From Lysobacter capsici (GTDB taxonomy: Bacteria > Pseudomonadota > Gammaproteobacteria > Xanthomonadales > Xanthomonadaceae), in NCBI RefSeq assembly GCF_018732085.1, contig NZ_CP076103.1, forward strand, positions 3,162,001 to 3,226,000: DNA of 64,000 bases, written 5' to 3'. Under the pieces are notes generated by a model that had not been told where the DNA came from, did not search any database, and saw only the letters and a program-made list of their open reading frames with translations. A program made the position numbers and the translations under genes. Positions 24,562 through 31,094 of this stretch are shown one piece after another; positions within the stretch are counted from its first letter, which is position 1; each line of letters starts with the position of its first letter.

Positions 24562-25653
24562 TCAGCTTTCGACGAAGCGCACCCGCCGTGTGATCGAGCA
24601 GGTCAGCTCGTAACCGATCGTGCCGCTGACCTGGGCGATGCGTTCGACCGGCAGCTCCGGCCCCCACAGCACCACCGGATCGCCGACCTTGGCGTGCGGG
24701 ATGCCGCGCAGGTCGACGGTCATCAGGTCCATCGAGACCCGGCCGATGACCTGGGTGTCGTGCCCGGCCACGCGCACCGGCGTGCCCGAGGGCGCGGCGC
24801 GCGGGTAGCCGTCGCCGTAGCCGATCGCGGCCACGCCGATCAGCATGTCTTCCGGGCATTGCCAAGTCGCCGCGTAACCGATGCGTTCGCCCTTGCGCAC
24901 CGCGTTGACCGCGATCAAGCGGGTCGACAGGGTCATCGCCGGACGCAGGCCGAAGTCCTCGCCGTTGCGGCCTTCGACCGCGCTGATGCCGTACAGCAGG
25001 CCGCCCGGGCGAATCCAGTCGGCATGCGCGTCCGGCCAGCCGAGCACCGCGGCCGAATTGGCCAGCGAACGCGCGCCGGCCAGGCCCTCGATCGCGGCGG
25101 CGAATTCGCGCTGTTGTTCGCGGGTCTGGCGGCTGCCGGGCGAGTCGCCGTCGAATTCGTCGGAGCTGGCGAAGTGATTCATCAGCACGATGCCGTCGGC
25201 GACGCTGGCCGCCGCGCTCAGGCGCGCATGCGCCTCGTGCACCCGCTCGGGCGCGAAGCCGAGCCGGTGCATGCCGGTGTCGACCTTGAGCCAGCAGCGG
25301 ATCGGATCGCCGTCGCCGGTCTGTTCCAGCATCTCGACCTGGCTGATGTGGTGGACCACGGTTTCGACCCCGAGCCGGCGCAGTTGCGGCAGGTCGTCGG
25401 CTTCGTCGAAGCCCGACAGCAGCACGATCGGCTGCGACAGCCCGGCCGCGCGCAGGCGGTCGGCATCGGACAGCGCGGCCACGCCGAAGGCGTCGGCGCC
25501 TTCGAGCGCGCGCGCGACGCGTTCGAGCCCGTGGCCGTAGCCGTCGGCCTTGACCACCGCCATCACCCGGCTGTGGGGTGCGAGTGCGCGGGCCTGGGCG
25601 AGGTTGTGACGCAGGGCGTCGGTGTGAATGAGTGCGGAAGTCGGTCGTGCCAT
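24562..25653 (-). CDS. alr: Alanine racemase
   Basis: Interconverts L- and D-alanine for peptidoglycan synthesis. The 363-residue PLP enzyme has the N-terminal TIM-barrel motif AVVKADGYGHG (Lys35 forms the Schiff base) and the C-terminal domain with catalytic Tyr260 in GERIGYAATW, followed by IGYGDGYPR and VIGRVSMDLMTVD. The Lys-Tyr spacing (225) matches known Alr enzymes. The start MARPTSALIH was chosen; another in-frame start 9 nt upstream adds only three residues. Convergent or divergent partners are absent, and it seems monocistronic. Confidence 0.96.
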   Translation of the reverse strand: MARPTSALIHTDALRHNLAQARALAPHSRVMAVVKADGYGHGLERVARALEGADAFGVAALSDADRLRAAGLSQPIVLLSGFDEADDLPQLRRLGVETVVHHISQVEMLEQTGDGDPIRCWLKVDTGMHRLGFAPERVHEAHARLSAAASVADGIVLMNHFASSDEFDGDSPGSRQTREQQREFAAAIEGLAGARSLANSAAVLGWPDAHADWIRPGGLLYGISAVEGRNGEDFGLRPAMTLSTRLIAVNAVRKGERIGYAATWQCPEDMLIGVAAIGYGDGYPRAAPSGTPVRVAGHDTQVIGRVSMDLMTVDLRGIPHAKVGDPVVLWGPELPVERIAQVSGTIGYELTCSITRRVRFVES

Positions 25654-25699
25654 GGCGCACATTCTAGCGAGACGGCTGCGCGCGCCGATGAGGCGAATG

Positions 25700-25836
25700 T
25701 GAAGTGTGGGGATTGGGGATTCGAGATTTGGGATTCGGCAAAGCGGCGGTCCATGGCCGATGCGAAATCACGGCCCCAAAAAGAAATCGGGACTGGCTTT
25801 CGCCAATCCCGACTCTCGAATCCCGAATCCCGGCTT
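25700..25836. repeat. GATTCGGG/CCCGAATCC inverted repeat
   Basis: GGGGATTGGGGATTCGAGATTTGGGATTCGG (from 25704) is partly complementary to CAATCCCGACTCTCGAATCCCGAATCCCGG (from about 25801), so the 130-bp gap between alr and the next gene can fold on itself. It is the same short-word family as at 20957 and 54240. It directly precedes the stop of the glycine-zipper gene. Confidence 0.65.
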
Positions 25837-26175
25837 TTAATCGCAACGGCGCTCGATCACGGTCTCGGTCTTGTTCTGCTGGTTTTCCTGGATCTTGCGC
25901 CCGGCGAACGCACCGCCGACCGCGCCGGCCGCGGTGGCCAGCTTCTTGCCCTTGCCGCCACCGACCTGGTTACCGAGCAAACCACCCGCGACCGCGCCGA
26001 TCGCGGTGCCGGCGATCTTGTGCTGGTCCTTGATCTGCTTGGGACGCTGCACTTCGACGTTGTAGCAATGCGGCGTCTTCGACTTGGACGACTTGCTCTG
26101 CGCGGACGCGGCGCCGGTCACCATGACGCAGGACATCAGCGCGGCGGCGATCATGGATTTGAAATGGGTGTTCAT
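25837..26175 (-). CDS. Small glycine-zipper 2TM protein
   Basis: A 112-residue exported protein. Signal peptide MNTHFKSMIAAALMSCVMVTGAASAQ, a Lys/Ser-rich linker, then a glycine-zipper pair (IAGTAIGAVAGGLLGNQVGG and LATAAGAVGGAFAGRKIQE, about 60-100) that would form two small transmembrane helices, and a C-terminal ERRCD. Two Cys (about 42 and 111) could form a disulphide. Family members are envelope proteins related to SlyB/RickA-type domains with unclear function. An in-frame start 18 codons upstream would precede the signal peptide and was rejected. Confidence 0.85.
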   Translation of the reverse strand: MNTHFKSMIAAALMSCVMVTGAASAQSKSSKSKTPHCYNVEVQRPKQIKDQHKIAGTAIGAVAGGLLGNQVGGGKGKKLATAAGAVGGAFAGRKIQENQQNKTETVIERRCD

Positions 26176-27043
26176 GGGGCTCACCGATTGGGTTATGGGC
26201 AACGGCCACCATGCGCCGCGGCTCGTCACGGAAACGTCAAACCCGTGTCGGGCGCCGCGGGCACTGCCGAGCGATCAGGCTAGTCCGCGCCAGCTGAACG
26301 GGCGCATGTCTGCGCGTGCGGTCGCGAAACCGGTGATGCAGAGCGTGCGCGGCGTCAAGGATCGCGGGGTTGTTGTCGGTGGATTGGTCATAGCGTCGCG
26401 ATGGTTCGCAGGGCGGCAGGCGGGCTGTGCGAGGTGTCTGCACGAAGCAACCGCACTCGTGGTTGAAGGCGCGAGATCGGCGCCGGTGATGCCGCTGCCG
26501 CGCCGATCATCGATATCGCCTTGAAGTCTCTTGCTGGAAGCCTGTTGTGGGAGGGGCTTGAGCCCCGACGCTTTTCGTTCCGACATCGTGGATCTGCATC
26601 GGCTGACAGAAAAGCGTCGGGGCTCAATCCCCTCCCACAAAGGACCTCGCGGCGGTTTCCACTCGCGCAGCGGCGGCACGGCTGCGCTTCACCCGTGCCG
26701 CTCTCCCCCGTCTATGCGGCGCTCCAGATTCATGCGGCTGCGCTTCTTGCAGGCAGACAATCTTTGAAGATATCGCTGCAACCATCATCAATGCACGGCC
26801 GCAGCGCCCTGCTTCGATACTCGATCCTCCATCCGCACCCTGTCTTCTATCGGCGCCAAGTATCGGCGCCAAGCGCGTAGCGATCACATCGCGCCCTCGG
26901 CATCGCCTCGCGCGTTCGCCTTGCGGGCGCAGTCCGCATTCTGCGCAATCGGTCGCTCACATCCGCGCGCGCGCCGCCGCATTATGGACGCACCGATAAC
27001 AGTCAACTCACGGCCGGCTCGCGGCCAGTCCGATGGAGAGTTC
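26176..27043. other. Long non-coding interval before the FAD oxidoreductase
   Basis: About 870 bp with no convincing gene. It contains the GTGGGAGGGGCTT palindrome at 26545-26640. The plus-strand FAD oxidoreductase promoter should lie in its right part. Two in-frame upstream starts (26921, 26984) are possible for that gene, but the sequence between shows no conserved domain. Confidence 0.5.
26545..26640. repeat. GTGGGAGGGGCTTNAGCCCCGACG inverted repeat (copy 1)
   Basis: Arms 26545-26575 and 26610-26640 are 31 nt each and differ at one position (GGGGCTTGAG against GGGGATTGAG), with a 34-nt spacer. Within each arm GGGGCTNNAGCCCC is itself a small palindrome. Related copies are at 46486-46633 and 60089-60190, each in a non-coding gap, which fits a REP-like dispersed element. 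Confidence 0.85.
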
Positions 27044-28498
27044 ATGTCGACTTATGACGTCGTAGTGGTAGGCAACGCCGTGCTGGGCCTGGCGACCGCA
27101 CGCGCCTTGCAATTGCGCGACCCGCGCTTGCGCGTGGCTGTCGTCGGCCCGGCCGCGCGACGCGGCGCGGCCTCGGCGGCCGCGGGCGCGATGATGGGCT
27201 GCTACGGCGAAGTCACCGCGCAACTGCTGCGCACCGATGCCGGCCGCGCCAAGCTGGCGAAAGGCAAGCTCGCGGCGCGACACTGGCCGGCCTGGCTCGA
27301 AGGCATCAACGCCGAACTGGACGCGGCTGATCGAGTGTCGATGACGCCCGGCACGGTGGTCTTCAGCAACGCCAAGTCCGGCACGATCGAAGACGAAAAC
27401 TATGCCGCCATCCAGCAGGCCCTGCGCGAAAGCGGCGAGGCATTCGAAGAACTCGATCCCAACCGCATCGCGGGCTTGAACCCGGCGGAAGATTGCCGTC
27501 CCTCACGCGCCTTGTTCCTGCCCGGCGAGGGTTCGATCGACGCCGCCCGGCTGTTGCAGGCGATGACCACGCTGATCGAGCGATCGGCGACCTTGAGTGT
27601 CGTCGACGCCACGGTCAAGGCGCTCGACATCCAGGGCGGACAGATCAAGGGCGTTCGGCTTCACGACGACCGGATGATCGCGGCCCCGCAGGTGGTGCTG
27701 GCGGCCGGCGTGTGGACCCAGTCGATTCTCGATGCGCACCCCGAGCTGGCGCGGCGCATCCCGCGCCTGTTCTCCGGCGGCGGCACCTCGCTGGTGCTGG
27801 AAACCGCGACGGAGTCCGCGCAGCAGCATGTGCTGCGCACGCCCAATCGCGCCTTCGCCTGCGGCCTGCACGCGGTGCCGCGCGGCGGCCGCCAGCTCTA
27901 CATCGGCGCGACCAATACCTTGTTCGCGCAGCCGATGCTGAGCACCTCGCCCGCCGATATGTTCTTCCTGCTCGAATGCGCGCTGGACCAGCTCGATCAG
28001 GATCTGTGCGCGGCGCAGCTGGTGACCTGGCAGGCGGGCAATCGGCCAGTCGCGGTCGACACCTGCCCGCTGATCGGCCCGACCTCGGTCGACGGCCTGT
28101 GGCTGCTGACCGGCACCTACCGCGATGGATTGTTCCTCTCGCCGCTGCTCGCCCAGCACATGGCCGATCGCATCTGCGGCGGGCCGGGATTGTTCGAGGA
28201 AACCTTCCGGCCCGAGCGCAAGCCGATCCGCCTCTACACCCAGGAACAGGCCCGCGCCGAGGCGCTCAAACACTACCTGGCGATGGGCTCGGAACACGGC
28301 ATTCGCTTGCCCAGGGTCGGCTGGCACCAGGCCTTTCCGCGTTTCTACGAGCAGATGCTCAATGGCCTGTACGACGAACTGGGCGAGGACGAATACGTGC
28401 TGCCGCCGGAGTTGCTGGCCATCGTCGCCAGCGATCGCGCGAGGATGGTTCCGTTCTTTCGCGACTACTACGCGCAGGTTCGCCAGGCCTGGGCCTGA
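27044..28498 (+). CDS. ThiO-like FAD-dependent oxidoreductase adjoining the RiPP locus
   Basis: A 484-residue flavoprotein of the glycine oxidase/D-amino-acid oxidase fold. The N-terminal motif is VVVVGNAVLGLATARAL (GxxxxG, with Asn instead of the second Gly), followed by SAAAGAMMG, and later GGTSLVLETA and the C-terminal TGTYRDGLFLSPLLAQH that parallels the flavin-contact end of ThiO. A further roughly 90 residues (after about 390) are extra. The start at 27044 has GGAG 5 nt upstream. It ends 10 bp from the convergent methyltransferase stop. A role in oxidising an amine or hydroxyl of the nearby peptide is inference from position only. Confidence 0.85.
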   Translation: MSTYDVVVVGNAVLGLATARALQLRDPRLRVAVVGPAARRGAASAAAGAMMGCYGEVTAQLLRTDAGRAKLAKGKLAARHWPAWLEGINAELDAADRVSMTPGTVVFSNAKSGTIEDENYAAIQQALRESGEAFEELDPNRIAGLNPAEDCRPSRALFLPGEGSIDAARLLQAMTTLIERSATLSVVDATVKALDIQGGQIKGVRLHDDRMIAAPQVVLAAGVWTQSILDAHPELARRIPRLFSGGGTSLVLETATESAQQHVLRTPNRAFACGLHAVPRGGRQLYIGATNTLFAQPMLSTSPADMFFLLECALDQLDQDLCAAQLVTWQAGNRPVAVDTCPLIGPTSVDGLWLLTGTYRDGLFLSPLLAQHMADRICGGPGLFEETFRPERKPIRLYTQEQARAEALKHYLAMGSEHGIRLPRVGWHQAFPRFYEQMLNGLYDELGEDEYVLPPELLAIVASDRARMVPFFRDYYAQVRQAWA

Positions 28499-28508
28499 CG
28501 GCGCGTCG

Positions 28509-29345
28509 TCATCCTGCCTCGGACGCTGCGGGCGCGAAGCCCGGCCGATGGAACCAGGCGGCGAAGCTGTTTTTCCATTCGCGGAAATAGGCGCTGTCGA
28601 GTTCGGGCGCGATCGTGGCTGATCGCTTGCGCACCGGCACCCTGTGCGAATAGCCCAGCGTTGCCATCGCCTGTTCGATCAGCCGATCGCCGAGCACCAG
28701 CGAGAAGCCGCAGTCGGGACGTTGGTTGTAGCGGTAATTGCAGCTGTTGATCATGTGCGGCACCACCACCCGCAGCTCGTCGACCCCATGGTTCAAGGTG
28801 TCGATCAGGATCCGTTGCGGCGCGAGATACGCCATCGCTTCCAGCAACACGAACGGATGTGCGGAGTGATACAGCACGCCCGCGCAGACCACGACATCGA
28901 AGCTGTGCGGTTCGATCCGCCACAGCTCGTGATGCATATCGCCTTCGATGATCGCCAGGCGATCGCCGAACCGTTCGCGCAGGTGGGCGACGCAGCGCGG
29001 ATTGTTTTCGATGGCCGTGACCGAGGCGGCGTGGTCGAGGATCGATTCGGTCAGGCCGCCGGTATGCGCGCCGAGTTCCAGCACCGACTTGCCGCGAAAC
29101 CACGCCGCGCAATCGTCGATCAGATGCCGGCGTCGCACCGGCGTGGCATGGGCATGATCCGACTGCTCCAGCACGATCGCGAACTGCGAATGCCAATGCG
29201 CGGCCAGCGCGGTGCCGTCGGTGTCGGACTCGCCATCGAGCCAGGCGTAGTCGATCGTATCGTCCGAGCATCGCAATACGACGACCGCCTTGTCGCCGTC
29301 GTGCAAGGAGCGCCATATCTCGCCCGCTATCGGCAGATCGCTCAA
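28509..29345 (-). CDS. SAM-dependent methyltransferase of the putative RiPP cluster
   Basis: A 278-residue class I methyltransferase: motif I VLELGAHTGGLTESIL, acidic VTAIENNP, motif for base/SAM contact IIEGDMHHEL, and FDVVVCAGVLYHSAHPFVLLEAMAYL. A TTG start is proposed at 29345 because AAAGGA lies 7 nt upstream and the frame then begins SDLPIAGEIWRSL just after the precursor gene; an ATG at 29471 in the same frame would overlap most of the peptide gene. It is the last gene of the minus-strand cluster and is separated from the precursor by a hairpin. The substrate is likely the modified peptide, by context only. Confidence 0.82.
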   Translation of the reverse strand: MSDLPIAGEIWRSLHDGDKAVVVLRCSDDTIDYAWLDGESDTDGTALAAHWHSQFAIVLEQSDHAHATPVRRRHLIDDCAAWFRGKSVLELGAHTGGLTESILDHAASVTAIENNPRCVAHLRERFGDRLAIIEGDMHHELWRIEPHSFDVVVCAGVLYHSAHPFVLLEAMAYLAPQRILIDTLNHGVDELRVVVPHMINSCNYRYNQRPDCGFSLVLGDRLIEQAMATLGYSHRVPVRKRSATIAPELDSAYFREWKNSFAAWFHRPGFAPAASEAG

Positions 29346-29373
29346 ATTGCGAATCCTTTCAAATCCAGGAAAC

Positions 29374-29401
29374 CTGCCGCACCCGCTTGCGAGCGCGGCA
29401 G
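29374..29401 (-). terminator. Hairpin between precursor peptide and methyltransferase
   Basis: CTGCCGC (29395-29401 read on minus) pairs perfectly with GCGGCAG (29374-29380), with a 14-nt loop. It lies 12 nt past the precursor stop and before the methyltransferase TTG. No U-tract, so partial termination or RNA stabilisation is more likely than full termination. Such elements often raise precursor over enzyme expression in RiPP operons. Confidence 0.5.
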
Positions 29402-29412
29402 ATCCCCATTGC

Positions 29413-29565
29413 CTAGGAACTCGCCGCCTGGGTCGGCGCGACGCTGTACGGAGGCCACCAGCGACGTTCATCGGCCGAGCCGGTGGTCACTTCCGATTCT
29501 TCCAGAGTCTGCTTGTTGCTCAGGAGGCTCTTGAGCGTCTCCAGGCAAGTTGATTCATTGTTCAT
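29413..29565 (-). CDS. Putative RiPP precursor peptide
   Basis: A 50-residue peptide gene too short for routine gene calling. The ribosome binding site AGGAGA lies 6 nt before the ATG and is among the best in this region. The N-terminal part is leader-like: acidic and amphipathic (MNNESTCLETLKSLLSNKQT, then LEESEVTTGSADE). The C-terminal part is very different in composition: RRWWPPYSVAPTQAASS, rich in aromatic residues and Pro, as expected of a core. Arg-Arg before WW could be a cleavage point. It sits directly after two HExxH enzymes and PqqD-like domains and before a methyltransferase. I do not recognise it from any described RiPP family. Core boundaries are inference. Confidence 0.75.
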   Translation of the reverse strand: MNNESTCLETLKSLLSNKQTLEESEVTTGSADERRWWPPYSVAPTQAASS

Positions 29566-29658
29566 GAACTATCTCCTCTGTGGTGGAAGTACTGCTTGCT
29601 TGACTACGGTCGCGACATCCGTGTCGGCTCACTGCCCTGCTCCATTCCAACCTCTCCG

Positions 29659-29946
29659 TCAGGCAGGCGCGGCTTCGATCAGCCGGCTGCTCAACAGCGA
29701 TTCGAGTCCGCGCTGCACCTGGCGATGCGCGCCGTCGTCGTTCAACTTGTCGCCGGCGAGTTCGGCGTAACCGCGTTCCACCTGCTCGACCGTGCGGCCG
29801 TCGCACAGCTCGAGCACCAGCCAGGTGTTCAGGCCGAGCCAGTGGATCTTTCCCGACTGCGGCGAGAACACCATCAGGCAATCGGCCTGCGGCACCGGCC
29901 GCGACCGCAGGCCGCTCGCCTTGCGTACCGTCAATTCGTCGCGCAT
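29659..29946 (-). CDS. PqqD-like peptide-recognition protein (RRE)
   Basis: A 95-residue stand-alone PqqD-fold protein: beta-hairpin LTVRKASGLRSRPVPQADC, MVFSPQSGKIHWLGLNTWLVLELCDG, then helices RTVEQVERGYAELAGDKLNDDGAH and LESLLSSRLIEA. The LN(T)WLVLELCDG block matches the usual PqqD helix start. PqqD-type domains bind leader peptides and present them to modifying enzymes. The gene overlaps the upstream HExxH gene by 16 nt and lies 93 bp before the precursor gene, so it is co-transcribed with both. Confidence 0.88.
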   Translation of the reverse strand: MRDELTVRKASGLRSRPVPQADCLMVFSPQSGKIHWLGLNTWLVLELCDGRTVEQVERGYAELAGDKLNDDGAHRQVQRGLESLLSSRLIEAAPA

Positions 29947-31094
29947 AAGGCCTCCGGCGCTTCGCTGAACACCGCCTCGTCGACCGGATCGAGCGAGCGC
30001 TTGAGCCAACCCACGAAATCCACGCCGCCCGCCGACAGCAGCGGCGACCATTGGGTCTGCAGCATGTGGCCCAGGTACCGCGCGCGATCGATGGAACGGC
30101 CGTACTGCGCGGCGGTGTCGTTGTTGACCACCGACATCGCATGCGGCCGGATCACGTACGCCGACGGGTCGCCGAACAGTTCGAAACTGCGCTGGTCCGC
30201 GCACAACGCCGCGGCCTTGAACAGGGAAAGATGCACGTACACGTGATAGGCGAAGATCGCCCGCACGATCGACCAGCGCACGTTGCGCCACGGCACCTGG
30301 ATGGTTTCGTCCGGCGCTTTCGCCAGCGAGACCGAACGCGCCGCGTCGAACAGCTTCATGTGCAGCCCTTCGTGCAGCAGGCATCCGGCGATGTCCCACG
30401 GGTTGCCGAGTTGTTCGAGCGAAATGAACACGGTCGACGGAGTCAGGTCGCCGCCCGCCGCCGACAGCACGATGCCGCCCTCAAGCTGCGCATCCAGCAG
30501 CGCGATCGCGCCCACGTGGCGCAGCGCCGCGGTGCCGGAGTTCGGCAACAGCATCGACAACAGCGCGATCGCGTCCTGCACCTTGGTCTGCGCGGCCGCG
30601 TCCGGATTCAGCAAGGTGCCGCGGTTGGCCGGGCTGGCGGAGAAAATGCCGTCGAACGCGGTCTGCAACTGCGCCGCATACGGATCGGAACTGCCGGCGA
30701 TCGCCCACATCCAGTGGCGCTCGTCCGAGTCCAGGTCCCAACGCGCCAGCATATGCGACTGGCACAGGCCCGACGGCAGCGCGGCGATCGCCTTGGGCAG
30801 CAACTCTTCGAGCCGGTGCGGCGATCTGAGCTGTCCGGTTTCCAGTTCGGTGAACGCGTCTTCGGTGGCCAGGCGAACCAGCGGATCGAAGAAGATGCGC
30901 CGCACGTCGGCGTCCGGCATCGTGTCCAGGCGCTCGAGCGCCGCGGCGACGCCGGGCAGGCGTTCGGCGAACAACTCCGCGCCGAACCGGTAACGCGCAT
31001 ACACCTTGGCCAGGATGCGATTGGAATCGCCGAAGTTCGGATGCTGCGACAGGATGCGGTCGGCGGCGGCGACGACCTTGGCGGTCGTGTTCAT
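29931..31094 (-). CDS. HExxH-type putative peptide-modifying enzyme, stand-alone
   Basis: A 387-residue protein with the metal motif CLLHEGLHMKLF (HExxH at about 238-242), then FAYHVYVHLSLFK and RPHAMSVVN, which supply further His residues shared with the paralogue upstream. Proteins of this kind (HExxH-motif peptide modification family) are linked to RiPP clusters, and characterised relatives act as Fe/2-oxoglutarate-dependent beta-hydroxylases rather than proteases. The N-terminal 200 residues are helical. The ATG overlaps the stop of the upstream HExxH-PqqD gene (ATGA). The exact reaction is unknown. Confidence 0.83.
   Translation of the reverse strand: MNTTAKVVAAADRILSQHPNFGDSNRILAKVYARYRFGAELFAERLPGVAAALERLDTMPDADVRRIFFDPLVRLATEDAFTELETGQLRSPHRLEELLPKAIAALPSGLCQSHMLARWDLDSDERHWMWAIAGSSDPYAAQLQTAFDGIFSASPANRGTLLNPDAAAQTKVQDAIALLSMLLPNSGTAALRHVGAIALLDAQLEGGIVLSAAGGDLTPSTVFISLEQLGNPWDIAGCLLHEGLHMKLFDAARSVSLAKAPDETIQVPWRNVRWSIVRAIFAYHVYVHLSLFKAAALCADQRSFELFGDPSAYVIRPHAMSVVNNDTAAQYGRSIDRARYLGHMLQTQWSPLLSAGGVDFVGWLKRSLDPVDEAVFSEAPEALCATN

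Noticed and set aside
26921..27043. An N-terminal extension of the FAD oxidoreductase
   Set aside because: The added 41 residues lack any conserved feature, and the internal ATG at 27044 has a proper GGAG and starts right at the Rossmann strand.
29346..29471. A longer methyltransferase starting at the ATG at 29471
   Set aside because: It would overlap the precursor gene by 57 nt and add Arg-rich shadow sequence. The TTG with AAAGGA gives a normal methyltransferase N-terminus.
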